Below the pieces are notes generated by a model. It ran no database searches. It saw only the letters and a list, made by a program, of their open reading frames with translations, and was not told the origin of the DNA. From assembly GCA_965263335.1 (NCBI GenBank), contig CBDHHE010000001.1:1054001-1118000 (forward strand): a stretch of DNA of 64,000 bases, given 5' to 3'. Shown one piece after another: positions 48,984 through 57,593 of the stretch. A program made the position numbers and the translations under genes. Every line of letters starts with the position of its first letter. Position 1 is the stretch's first letter. This DNA comes from Thermohalobaculum sp965263335. GTDB lineage: Bacteria; Pseudomonadota; Alphaproteobacteria; Rhodobacterales; Rhodobacteraceae.

Positions 48984-50287
48984 CGAACACAAAGTATGAC
49001 GGCTGGGGCGCGGGCTCCTACATCCGCGGCGGCTTGGTCGCGCTGCTCGTTCTGGGCGGCGGCTTCGGTGGCTGGGCGGCGACGGCCGATCTCGCAGGCG
49101 CGGTGATCGCCACCGGTCAGCTCCGGGTCGAGACCAATCGCCAGGTCGTACAACACCCGGACGGCGGCGTCGTGGGCGAGATTCTTGTGCGCGAGGGCGA
49201 CACGGTCGACGCGGGCGATGTGCTCATCCGTCTCGACGACTCGATCCTGCGCTCGGAGCTGATCGTGCTGGAGAACCAGCTCTATGAACTCATGGCCCGG
49301 CGCGGTCGCCTGCAAGCCGAACAGTCAGGCGACGATGAAATCGTCTTCGACCCCGAGCTGCTGGAGCGCGCGGAAGGGCTTCCCGATGTCGCATCGCTGA
49401 TCGAAGGACAAGTCTCGCTGTTCTCCGCCCGGCGCGAAAGCACGGCACGCGAAAGCGAAGTGATGGGTGAGCGCAAGGTGCAGCTCGACGAACAGATCAA
49501 GGGTGTCGATGCCGAGCTTGAATCTCTCGAGCGCCAGAGCGAGTTGATCGAGGAAGAGCTCGAAGGCCAGCGCAAGCTTCTCGAACAAGGACTGGCACAG
49601 GCCGCACGGGTCCTGTCGCTCGAGCGTGAGGCCGCACGCCTGCTCGGGCAGCGCGGACAACTCACGGCGCAGGCGGCAAGGCTGCGAGGCCAGATTTCCG
49701 AGATCGACATTGAGGTTCTGCGCCTTGAAGCCGGCGTGCGCGAGGAAGCCATCACTGAGTCGCGCGAATTGGGTTTCCGCGAGCTCGATCTCAAGGAGCA
49801 GCGTATCGCCCTGCTCGCCCGGCTCGACCGTCTGGACATCCGCGCACCGCGTGGGGGTGTCGTGCTCGACATGACCGTGCACGCATTAAAGAGCGTCATC
49901 CGCCCCGCGGAACCGGTGCTCTACGTCGTGCCGAACGACACCGAAATGGTCGTCGATGCCCAGGTCGAGCCAATCCACATCGACCAGCTCTACGCGGGGC
50001 AAGAAGCGGTGTTGCGCTTCTCGGCCTTCAACGCACGCACAACCCCGGAAGTGTTCGCCAGCGTGAACCGCATTTCTGCGGACGCGATCCTCAACGAGAC
50101 GACGGGCGCCTCCTTCTACAAGGCTGAACTGCGCCTGAACTCCGGGGAACTCGAGAAGCTGGAAGGCCAGGAACTGGTCGCAGGTATGCCGGTTGAGGTC
50201 TACATACAGACCGGCGAGCGCACACCGCTGAACTACATGGTCAAGCCGATCACCGACTACTTCAACCGGGCCATGCGCGAAGAGTAA
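48980..50287 (+). CDS. Type I secretion membrane fusion protein (HlyD family)
   Basis: The 435-residue protein has an N-terminal membrane helix (residues 14-34, GGLVALLVLGGGFGGWAA), a lipoyl half-motif QHPDGGVVGEILVREGDTV, a long coiled coil (residues 90-270) and a second lipoyl half followed by a beta-barrel. It bridges the ABC transporter to the outer-membrane channel. It overlaps the ABC gene by 4 bases (ATGA). Confidence 0.93.
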   Translation: MTNTKYDGWGAGSYIRGGLVALLVLGGGFGGWAATADLAGAVIATGQLRVETNRQVVQHPDGGVVGEILVREGDTVDAGDVLIRLDDSILRSELIVLENQLYELMARRGRLQAEQSGDDEIVFDPELLERAEGLPDVASLIEGQVSLFSARRESTARESEVMGERKVQLDEQIKGVDAELESLERQSELIEEELEGQRKLLEQGLAQAARVLSLEREAARLLGQRGQLTAQAARLRGQISEIDIEVLRLEAGVREEAITESRELGFRELDLKEQRIALLARLDRLDIRAPRGGVVLDMTVHALKSVIRPAEPVLYVVPNDTEMVVDAQVEPIHIDQLYAGQEAVLRFSAFNARTTPEVFASVNRISADAILNETTGASFYKAELRLNSGELEKLEGQELVAGMPVEVYIQTGERTPLNYMVKPITDYFNRAMREE

Positions 50288-50354
50288 CGCCGCACCACCT
50301 TGAACCGGACGCCTCCCCGCCCAGATCGAAGGATAAGGTGGTTGAGGACATAGG

Positions 50355-51539
50355 ATGGACGGCGGCGCGGAAATCGAAGTCAAGGTGCTGCCGGAGATCG
50401 CCGCGATCCCGGCAGACGATTGGGACGCGTGCGCCGCGCCCGAGGTGGTGGACGGCGGCAGGCCGCTCTACCCGTTCCTAACACATCGCTTCCTGAAGGC
50501 GCTGGAAGACAGCCAGTCGGTCTCGCGGCGCGCAGGTTGGGTTCCGCATCATCTGCAGGCAACGGTAGGTGGCGCGCTGGTCGGCGTGATGCCGCTCTAT
50601 CTGAAGTCTCACAGTCAGGGAGAGTACGTCTTCGATCATTCGTGGGCGCATGCCTATGAGCGTGCGGGCGGAGACTATTATCCGAAGCTGCAGTGCGCCG
50701 TCCCGTTCACGCCCGCGACAGGTGCCCGGTTTCTGGCGCGTCCCGATGGACCTGTTGGGACAGAGACGGCACGGGCGGCCCTCCTCCACGGCGCAATCCA
50801 GCTCTGCGAGCGCCACGCCATTTCCTCAATGCACATCACGTTCTGCACAGACGACGAATGGCAGTGGGGCGGAGATTCCGGTCTCCTGCAGCGCACGGAC
50901 CAACAGTTCCATTGGCTCAATCACGGCTACACCGATTTCGACGCGTTCCTGGACGCGCTGGCCTCGCGCAAACGAAAGAACCTCCGCAAGGAACGCGCAC
51001 GGGCCATAGAGGATGGGATAACGATCCAACAGTTCACCGGAGACGACATCAGACCCGAGCACTGGGATGCCTTCTGGTACTTCTATCAGGACACGGGTGC
51101 GCGCAAATGGGGCACGCCCTATCTGACACGTGCATTCTTCGAGCTCGCGCATGATCACCTGCGCGACGATATCCTGCTGGTCATGTGCGCGCGCGGGGGA
51201 GAATGGATCGCCGGCGCGCTCAACCTCATCGGGCGCGAGACGCTGTTCGGACGGTACTGGGGCTGCAGCGAGGATCATCCCTGCCTGCATTTCGAGACCT
51301 GTTACTATCAGGCGATCGACTACGCCATCCAACACGGGCTCGGACGCGTCGAGGCCGGCGCACAGGGCGGGCACAAGCTCGCGCGTGGCTATGAGCCGGT
51401 GACCACCCGGTCGCTCCACTGGATCACGGATCCCGGGTTTCGGCGCGCCGTGTCCCAGTATCTCGAACGTGAACGCGAGGCCGTCGATCAGGAGAACCTG
51501 GCGCTTTCCGAGATGACCCCGTTCAAGCGTGGCGGTTAG
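50355..51539 (+). CDS. GNAT-like protein of the COG3146 (peptidogalycan biosynthesis) family
   Basis: A 394-residue protein of COG3146/DUF482. Typical text includes YPFLTHRFLKALEDSQSV, a FDHSWAHAYERAGGDYYPK segment and KRKNLRKERARAIEDG, then FGRYWGCSEDHPCLHFETCY near the end. The fold is a double GNAT related to FemAB, which adds amino acids to peptidoglycan precursors, but the substrate of this group is unknown. It follows the HlyD gene by 67 bases and is convergent with the aminopropyltransferase gene. Confidence 0.87.
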   Translation: MDGGAEIEVKVLPEIAAIPADDWDACAAPEVVDGGRPLYPFLTHRFLKALEDSQSVSRRAGWVPHHLQATVGGALVGVMPLYLKSHSQGEYVFDHSWAHAYERAGGDYYPKLQCAVPFTPATGARFLARPDGPVGTETARAALLHGAIQLCERHAISSMHITFCTDDEWQWGGDSGLLQRTDQQFHWLNHGYTDFDAFLDALASRKRKNLRKERARAIEDGITIQQFTGDDIRPEHWDAFWYFYQDTGARKWGTPYLTRAFFELAHDHLRDDILLVMCARGGEWIAGALNLIGRETLFGRYWGCSEDHPCLHFETCYYQAIDYAIQHGLGRVEAGAQGGHKLARGYEPVTTRSLHWITDPGFRRAVSQYLEREREAVDQENLALSEMTPFKRGG

Positions 51540-51545
51540 CCCGGC

Positions 51546-53093
51546 TCAGCGGAACCAGTGGTCCCACCCATCCTCGTAGTAGCGCACCAGCGGGTGCGAG
51601 ATGATCGAGTTGGTCTCAACGTCCAGGGGGCCTGCGTCACGGGCAAAGACGGTCATTCCGGCCCAAAGGTCCTGCGCATAGTAGCGAAGTCCGGCGGGCA
51701 CCTCAGATGGCGTGCGCGCGAACTCGCGCGGCGCGGCTATCACGAAGCCCCAGTCTCCGAAACTCGGCACGTAGGTGTGGTAAGGCTGCGTCCAGAGGGT
51801 CTCACCTGGTGCAGAGGGGTTGCGCGTCGCGCCAAGCGTCGCGTCGATCGACCAGAATGCCTCGCGCGCGAAAACCGGTGAGCCCGCCTGCGTGACGAGT
51901 GCGCCGCTTGCGGCAAGCCGCTCAACCAAACGGGCGTAGAACTCGACCGAGTAGAGCTTCGACAGAGCAAACCCGTTCGGGTCCGGCAGGTCTAGGATGA
52001 TGGCGTCAAAGACGCGCTTGTCTTCCTCGACGAAGCGCCAGGCATCGGTGTTCAGCACCTCGACACGCGGGTCAGACAAGGCGCGACCGTTGAGGCGCTT
52101 GAGGTCGGGATGCTCACGAAAAAGCTCGGTCACCCGCGGATCGAGATCGACCAGCACAACCCGCTCGACCTCTTCCCAGCGCAACACCTCGCGCAGCGCC
52201 ATGCCATCGCCACCGCCGAGGATCAGCACATCGCTGCGCCGCGGAACCAGCCCCATCACAGGATGCACCAGGCTTTCGTGATAGCGGTGCTCGTCCAGCG
52301 TATCGAACTGAATGGCGCCATTCAGAAACAGCCGATAGCGCTCGTCGAAGCGGGTGACCACGATGCGCTGGATCGGCGTCTCCTCCGAGAGCACGACCTC
52401 GTCTCGAAAGAGGGCGGCATCGGCAAGCGACACGATCCGCTCCGCCCCCAGAAGAGCAGCGATGCAGGCCGCGAGCCCTGCCCCCCAGAGTGCCCGCACG
52501 CCCCAGCCCGTCTGTCCTCTGAAGAGCCAGAGCGACAGCGCTGCGACCGTAAGGTTCAGAACGCCGAAGGCGAGGCTTGCCGCCATCAGACCAAGCTGCG
52601 GCACGATCACCAGCGGAAAGAGGACGGCGGCGACCAGTGCACCCGCGTAATCGGCGGTCAGCACGTTCGCCAGCGTCTGCCGCAAAGCACCGCTGCGCTG
52701 CAGAATTCGGGTGATCAAGGGGATCTCGAGACCCGACAACGCACCGATCACGATCACCAGCGCAAACAGCAGGACCTCGAACCCGTCGAGCCAGGCATAG
52801 GCGAGGAACAGGATAGGGGCCGAGAACCCGCCCACGATACCAAGCAGGATCTGCGAGAGCGTGAACCCTCGCTCGATTTCCTCGACATAGCGCGACAGCC
52901 AGGCGCCGATCCCCATCGAGGTCATGAAGACACCGATCACCAGCGAAAACTGTGTGACCGAGTCGCCCAGAAGGTAGCTCGACGCGGCCCCGGCGATCAG
53001 CTCGTAGACCAACCCGGAGACGGCAACCAGAAAGGTCGCCGCCAGAAGCCATGGCCCGTTCGGATCGGGGCGCGCGCCGCCCTCGCTGCTCAT
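51546..53093 (-). CDS. Membrane-bound polyamine aminopropyltransferase (SpeE-like)
   Basis: A 515-residue fusion of a membrane domain (about seven helices, residues 14-225) with a C-terminal spermidine synthase domain. The SAM/decarboxy-SAM site reads ILGGGDGMALREVLRWEEV and VLVDLDPRVTELF, and the catalytic acidic pair is in ILDLPDPNGFALSKLY. The reaction transfers an aminopropyl group to a polyamine, with dcSAM made by a decarboxylase not found here. It is the last gene of a five-gene operon with a 4-base overlap to DUF350. Confidence 0.88.
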   Translation of the reverse strand: MSSEGGARPDPNGPWLLAATFLVAVSGLVYELIAGAASSYLLGDSVTQFSLVIGVFMTSMGIGAWLSRYVEEIERGFTLSQILLGIVGGFSAPILFLAYAWLDGFEVLLFALVIVIGALSGLEIPLITRILQRSGALRQTLANVLTADYAGALVAAVLFPLVIVPQLGLMAASLAFGVLNLTVAALSLWLFRGQTGWGVRALWGAGLAACIAALLGAERIVSLADAALFRDEVVLSEETPIQRIVVTRFDERYRLFLNGAIQFDTLDEHRYHESLVHPVMGLVPRRSDVLILGGGDGMALREVLRWEEVERVVLVDLDPRVTELFREHPDLKRLNGRALSDPRVEVLNTDAWRFVEEDKRVFDAIILDLPDPNGFALSKLYSVEFYARLVERLAASGALVTQAGSPVFAREAFWSIDATLGATRNPSAPGETLWTQPYHTYVPSFGDWGFVIAAPREFARTPSEVPAGLRYYAQDLWAGMTVFARDAGPLDVETNSIISHPLVRYYEDGWDHWFR

Positions 53094-53317
53094 CCGCTCA
53101 GGATCACCGCCGCGATCAGGATCGAGAGCGAGAGGAACACGCAGCCGATCAGGACGGCTACGGCGAGGTTCTGATCATCCTCGATCTCGCGCCGGAGCGA
53201 AAACGGTGTGAGCCACTCGATCACCATCCAGCTGATGATCATGAGCACGAGGCCCAGGATCGAGTAGAACACCGTCGAGACCACCTCGGCGAGTATGATG
53301 TTGTCGAAAAGCGCCAT
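53090..53317 (-). CDS. DUF350 family membrane protein
   Basis: A 75-residue protein with two membrane helices (VVSTVFYSILGLVLMIISW and LAVAVLIGCVFLSLSILIA), separated by a charged loop FSLRREIEDDQN. The DUF350/UPF0719 family is often next to spermidine-synthase-like, DUF4178 and PspA-related genes in bacteria and is thought to act in the membrane. Here it overlaps the SpeE-like gene by 4 bases. Confidence 0.9.
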   Translation of the reverse strand: MALFDNIILAEVVSTVFYSILGLVLMIISWMVIEWLTPFSLRREIEDDQNLAVAVLIGCVFLSLSILIAAVILSG

Positions 53318-53327
53318 GTCTCTCCCC

Positions 53328-53486
53328 TTACTTTACCCGTCCCCCGAATCCGTAGCCGCCCCCGGGCGAACCGGCGCGCGCGGAGACAACAGACGAGCTC
53401 TGCCCGCCGATGCCGTACCAGCTCAGCGCGACGGCGCTGCCCGTCAAGCCGAGCGCAATCGCGAGGATGAGTGCCCGGGCAAGCAT
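53328..53486 (-). CDS. Small exported or membrane peptide (52 residues) in the DUF4178/DUF350 operon
   Basis: The frame starts MLARALILAIALGLTGSAVA and ends GGGYGFGGRVK. The first 21 residues look like a signal peptide or anchor, then a short Ser/Gly-rich tail. The ATG shares one base with the TGA of the DUF4178 gene upstream (TGATG), and the stop is 10 bases before the DUF350 start. Its position inside a coupled operon is the main evidence. No family recognised. Confidence 0.7.
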   Translation of the reverse strand: MLARALILAIALGLTGSAVALSWYGIGGQSSSVVSARAGSPGGGYGFGGRVK

Positions 53487-54775
53487 CAGTCCTCATCCAC
53501 CCAGTCGCTGCCCGCCCAACGTTGATGCTGGTGCAGGAACCGTTGACCGAAGAAGATCGCCCCAAGCAAAGCGAACAGAACGGCCAAGCCCCAAAGCCAG
53601 AGCGTCTGCGACACGTCCTGCCAGACCCGAACCGCAACCTGCGTCGGCAAACGTCCTCCCGCCCAATCAACCTCTGCTTCTTCCTGGGCCACCTTCAACC
53701 GGTATCGGCCGGCGGGGAGATGAAGCCTGGTCGAGGCAGACGGGGACCCCTCGCTCCAGTGTTCTCCGCCCTGGACGCCGGAATAGTACTCGACGCCGCG
53801 CTCGAAGGCCGCGACTTCTTCACCGTTTTCATGGGTCAGCTCGGCGGAGAAGACGGCCCAGCTGTTGCTGACATTCGACCAGATTTCGATCTCCACCAGC
53901 CGGTCCGGGCTCGTGACGTCAAACTCGGTTTCCAGTGGCGGGTCGATCGCGACAGGTCCGGTGCGCAAAAGCCGCGACGAGGTCGACGAAAGACCGAGCG
54001 CGAGAACCACGCAAAGAACCGCGAAAACCAGTGCCGTGTTGCGCACGAAGAACCCCAACGAGGACCGCTCAAAGACCTCGAGAGGGTGGGTGCGTCGCGA
54101 CCCCGGAAAGGTCTCGGTGACGCCGAAGGCCTCGAAGGCTTCCTCACGCGCAACGAGATCCGAGACCTCGTACTCGATCTCGTTCTCCTTCTGATGGATG
54201 TCGAGCATGTGCGCATCGGAGAGAAGCGAGACATAGAATGTCCGGCTCCCGCGATGAGGAGTCCAATTGAACTCACCTTCGACGAAATCGATCTCCGCGG
54301 TGCCTGACCCGTAGTAGGAGAAGCGCTCGCCCCGCAGCCACGCATAGGGCCGGTTCTCCGAGCGCTCGATGGTCGCGGCGGAAATGCGCGGTGGGTTGGG
54401 TGTCTCGCGAACCTTGCGCGAAAAAACCACGTGGCCTTCTTCCCAGGTCAACCAGGCGTACCCATGCGTGGGCGAAAAGAGTTGGTGCTCGACCCACTTC
54501 CAGACCCTCTGGTTATGACGCTCGATCATACCGATCGTGCCGATGATCGTGAAATCGACGCCCCAGATGCTGCCCGTCATGCCGATCCTGAATGGCGACT
54601 CCGGGCGCGGCATCTGTCCGAACGTCGCAAGCACCTCGTAGTTTCCCTGCGCATCAAGCTCGGCGCCGCAATAGCCGCAGACATGCACGCGCACGCGCCC
54701 GCCGCCAAGCACGTTCAGCCCGGCCCCGCATTGGGTACAGTTGATCGATGTCGGTCGCAGCGTCTCCGTGCTCAT
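53486..54775 (-). CDS. DUF4178 protein with zinc ribbon and two TM segments
   Basis: A 429-residue protein. An N-terminal zinc ribbon is formed by CTQCGAGL and CGYCGAEL (residues 13-40), followed by the DUF4178 beta-rich domain (SIWGVDFTIIGTIGMIERHNQ), a membrane helix (NTALVFAVLCVVLALGLSS), a beta-sandwich extracytoplasmic part and a last helix (LWLWGLAVLFALLGAIFFG). The domain is met in membrane-stress and polyamine-type operons. It overlaps the upstream DUF4178 gene by 4 bases. Confidence 0.82.
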   Translation of the reverse strand: MSTETLRPTSINCTQCGAGLNVLGGGRVRVHVCGYCGAELDAQGNYEVLATFGQMPRPESPFRIGMTGSIWGVDFTIIGTIGMIERHNQRVWKWVEHQLFSPTHGYAWLTWEEGHVVFSRKVRETPNPPRISAATIERSENRPYAWLRGERFSYYGSGTAEIDFVEGEFNWTPHRGSRTFYVSLLSDAHMLDIHQKENEIEYEVSDLVAREEAFEAFGVTETFPGSRRTHPLEVFERSSLGFFVRNTALVFAVLCVVLALGLSSTSSRLLRTGPVAIDPPLETEFDVTSPDRLVEIEIWSNVSNSWAVFSAELTHENGEEVAAFERGVEYYSGVQGGEHWSEGSPSASTRLHLPAGRYRLKVAQEEAEVDWAGGRLPTQVAVRVWQDVSQTLWLWGLAVLFALLGAIFFGQRFLHQHQRWAGSDWVDED

Positions 54776-55371
54776 GCAGCGCGGACCCGCCAGGGATCGA
54801 CCCAGCGGCCGAGATGCCAGAGTTCCTCGTTGTCCCAGGTCTCATAAGTGGCAAGGCCACCATACTCGCCGGTGAGGTCAAAGTAGTTGTGGCGATCGCC
54901 GACGCTGAGCAGCTCGGGAAACTCGCCACGCAGAGCAATGCACTCCGCGGTCTCGGCCTCCGTCACCCGGAAGCTTTCGTCGCCGATGCCCACAATAGCG
55001 CCGATCCGCGGCGTGAACCCGCGTGGATACTGGTCGGGCGCAAGCGGGCGTTCGATGGCGATGTCACCTTCATCCACGCTGATCCAGGCTGCTGTATCGC
55101 CACCGATGCACCAGAACTCGTCCCACCAGCCGCGGCCGTAGCTGTAGCGCGCATGGCCGATGGGCTCCCAGTTCTCGCCGTCGATCACAGCGCGCTCGCC
55201 GAGCTTGAGGAGCGTGGGCGTGTCCTGCATCACACCCTGCTTGCCGGCGAGACGGAAGCCTTCATCCGCCAGATACAGCGTGGTGTCGCACTGAACACAG
55301 CTCACCATCTTGGTGGTGCGGATCTGCGGCGTCACCGGCGCGCCGCAATTGCTGCAGAAGTATTCAGGCAT
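54772..55371 (-). CDS. Soluble DUF4178 protein with zinc ribbon
   Basis: A 199-residue protein with a zinc ribbon (FCSNCGAPV and VSCVQCDTTLY) and a DUF4178 beta-sandwich (ENWEPIGHARYSYGRGWWDEFW, DGDIAIERPL-like text). It has no membrane segment. The ATG at 55371 begins right at the ribbon and has GGAAGAAG upstream; the longer frame is unlikely. It is the first gene of the five-gene operon that runs to 51546. Confidence 0.8.
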   Translation of the reverse strand: MPEYFCSNCGAPVTPQIRTTKMVSCVQCDTTLYLADEGFRLAGKQGVMQDTPTLLKLGERAVIDGENWEPIGHARYSYGRGWWDEFWCIGGDTAAWISVDEGDIAIERPLAPDQYPRGFTPRIGAIVGIGDESFRVTEAETAECIALRGEFPELLSVGDRHNYFDLTGEYGGLATYETWDNEELWHLGRWVDPWRVRAA

Positions 55372-55528
55372 CCAAGGTCTTCTTCCGGTCCCCTGAGTGG
55401 CTTTTATCGGCGGGTTGGCCGCAATGGCAACGACGGATAGGTGCGATGTGTGAAATGGTTGAGGCATCGACATACGCGCCACGCTGTGGCTTGATGCGCG
55501 CAATCATCGCAAATGGGGAAGATCGGAT

Positions 55529-55936
55529 ATGGATCATTTCAAGGCGGGTGGCCGCCCGACAAGATACGGCAATGCGGACTGGTTCACCGGCACGGTGATG
55601 CAGGATCCGATCGTCGAGGCGCCCGAACCCGCGCGTGTGCGCGCTGTACGAGTGAGCTTCGAGCCGGGCGCCAGGACCGCCTGGCACACCCATCCGCTGG
55701 GTCAGACGCTGCATGTGGTCGCGGGGGTTGGGCGCTTTCAGACGTTGGGCGAAGCGCCAGTGACGATTCGCGCAGGCGACTCCATCTGGATCCCGCCCGG
55801 CGAGAAACACTGGCACGGCGCAGCACCCGACACTGCGATGGTGCACATCGCGATCCAGGAGGCTCTCGATGGCAAGCACATCGAGTGGATGGAGAAGGTC
55901 TCCGACGAGGACTACAACCAGCCGCCGGCCAGCTAG
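55529..55936 (+). CDS. Cupin domain protein
   Basis: The 135-residue single cupin has motif 1 in GARTAWHTHPLGQTLHVVAG (His52, His54) and motif 2 in IRAGDSIWIPPGEKHWHGA. A metal such as Fe or Mn is expected. Proteins of this type include carboxymuconolactone decarboxylase partners and quercetinase-like enzymes, but the substrate here is unknown. It shares 4 bases with the stop of the convergent tgt gene. Confidence 0.88.
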   Translation: MDHFKAGGRPTRYGNADWFTGTVMQDPIVEAPEPARVRAVRVSFEPGARTAWHTHPLGQTLHVVAGVGRFQTLGEAPVTIRAGDSIWIPPGEKHWHGAAPDTAMVHIAIQEALDGKHIEWMEKVSDEDYNQPPAS

Positions 55937-57057
55937 ATCGGATCTAGGTCGCCGTGTTCGCGTTCGGCGTGAAAATCGCGCACGAACGTGTCGAGCGTAC
56001 CGGTGGCGATCGCGTGCCTCAGGCCAGCCATCAACTCCTGATAGTAGTGCAGATTGTGCCAGGTCAGCAGCATCGAACTGATGATCTCGTTTGAGCGGAA
56101 AACGTGGTGCAGGTAGGCACGGCTGTAACCTGAGCAGGTGGGGCACAGGCAGTCCGGATCGAGCGGGCGCGGATCGTCGCGATGCCGCGCGTTCTTGATG
56201 TTGATGACGCCGCGCCGGGTGAAGGCTTGCCCAGTGCGCCCGGATCGTGAGGGGAGCACGCAGTCGAACATGTCGATGCCGCGCTGAACCGCGCCCACGA
56301 TGTCGTCCGGCTTGCCGACCCCCATAAGATAGCGCGGCCGGTCCTCTGGCAGCTCATCCGCAGTGTGGTCGAGCACCCGGAACATCAACTCCTGGCCCTC
56401 GCCGACCGCAAGCCCGCCGACCGCGTAGCCGTCAAAGCCGATGTCGCGCAGCAGCTCGGCACTTTCAGCCCGGAGGTCGCCGTAGACCGACCCCTGCTGA
56501 ATGCCGAACAGTGCATGGCCCGGGCGGTCACCGAATGCATCCCGAGACCGCCGAGCCCAGCGCATCGACAGGCGCATCGATGCCGCCGCGACACCTTCGG
56601 GCGCAGGATACGGCGTACACTCGTCGAAGCACATCACGATATCCGAGCCGAGCAGGCGCTGGATTTCCATCGAACGCTCCGGGCTCAGCTCGCAAACCGC
56701 GCCGTCGATGTGCGAGCGGAAACGCACGCCATCCTCGCTGAGCTCACGCAAATCGGCCAGGCTCATCACCTGGAAGCCGCCCGAGTCGGTCAGGATCGGC
56801 CCGGTCCAGTTCATGAAGCGATGCAACCCGCCGATCTGCGCCACAAGCTCAGCGCCCGGGCGCAACATCAGGTGATAGGTATTGCCAAGCAGAATATGCG
56901 CACCGGTCGCGCGCACACTCTCCGGCATCATTGCCTTTACGCTGCCCGCAGTCCCCACCGGCATGAAGGCCGGTGTCGCGATCTCTCCGCGTCGGGTTGT
57001 GATTTTGCCGGAACGGGCGGCGCCGTCCCGGTGGGAGATTTCGAATCCGAACGTCAC
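55933..57057 (-). CDS. tgt: Queuine/preQ1 tRNA-ribosyltransferase
   Basis: A 374-residue TIM-barrel enzyme that swaps guanine-34 for preQ1 in tRNAs with GUN anticodons. The catalytic Asp pair is visible in ILTDSGGFQVMSLAD and FDCVLPSRSGRTGQAF; the zinc site is formed by CLCPTCSGYSRAYLHH. The GTG at 57057 gives the family length and starts at TFGFEISHRDG; an upstream GTG at 57132 would add 25 unrelated residues. Its product is extended by GluQ, encoded 4 kb away. Confidence 0.96.
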   Translation of the reverse strand: MTFGFEISHRDGAARSGKITTRRGEIATPAFMPVGTAGSVKAMMPESVRATGAHILLGNTYHLMLRPGAELVAQIGGLHRFMNWTGPILTDSGGFQVMSLADLRELSEDGVRFRSHIDGAVCELSPERSMEIQRLLGSDIVMCFDECTPYPAPEGVAAASMRLSMRWARRSRDAFGDRPGHALFGIQQGSVYGDLRAESAELLRDIGFDGYAVGGLAVGEGQELMFRVLDHTADELPEDRPRYLMGVGKPDDIVGAVQRGIDMFDCVLPSRSGRTGQAFTRRGVINIKNARHRDDPRPLDPDCLCPTCSGYSRAYLHHVFRSNEIISSMLLTWHNLHYYQELMAGLRHAIATGTLDTFVRDFHAEREHGDLDPI

Positions 57058-57205
57058 TGTTCCTGCCCGTATCCCCCCGCGCTGCAACGCAGTATCGTGC
57101 AAGCGTGGCTCTGGCCAGAGATTTCTCGACACAATCGGCGATCTGGACGTCGCAGCTCAGGAAGCCTATATCAGAGGCATTCAGTAAGGTGAGGCTCAGC
57201 GGCAC

Positions 57206-57592
57206 ATGGATGGATCAGAGCAGACAGCGGCGGGCGGGACAAGCTCGGTCGAGGAGGTCACACCTCTGATCGCGCCCTCGAGCACCGACCACCCGCTTTA
57301 CGGCAGCATCGTCGAGGCGTGCCGCAGCGTGCACGACCCGGAAATTCCGGTGAACATCTACGATCTCGGACTGATCTATTCGATCCGCGTCAACGCCGAG
57401 AGCCATGTGGACATCGACATGTCGCTCACAGCTCCCGGTTGCCCGGTGGCGGGCGAGATGCCGGGCTGGGTGGCGGACGCAGTTGAACCGATCCCGGGCG
57501 TGCGTTCGGTGAATGTCGAGCTTGTGTGGGAGCCGCCCTGGGGTCTCGAGATGCTCTCGGACGAAGCCAAGCTCGAACTCGGTTTCCTCTAG
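57206..57592 (+). CDS. SufT-like MIP18/DUF59 protein
   Basis: A 128-residue protein with a DUF59 domain: VHDPEIPVNIYDLGLIYSI and MSLTAPGCPVAGEMPGWV, whose Cys is the conserved residue. SufT-type proteins help insert Fe-S clusters into target enzymes. The N-terminal 30 residues are a disordered Thr/Ser-rich tail. It lies near an A-type carrier gene at 58648, but the hypothetical gene between them is on the other strand, and 1 base separates the two stops. Confidence 0.88.
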   Translation: MDGSEQTAAGGTSSVEEVTPLIAPSSTDHPLYGSIVEACRSVHDPEIPVNIYDLGLIYSIRVNAESHVDIDMSLTAPGCPVAGEMPGWVADAVEPIPGVRSVNVELVWEPPWGLEMLSDEAKLELGFL

Positions 57593-57593
57593 C

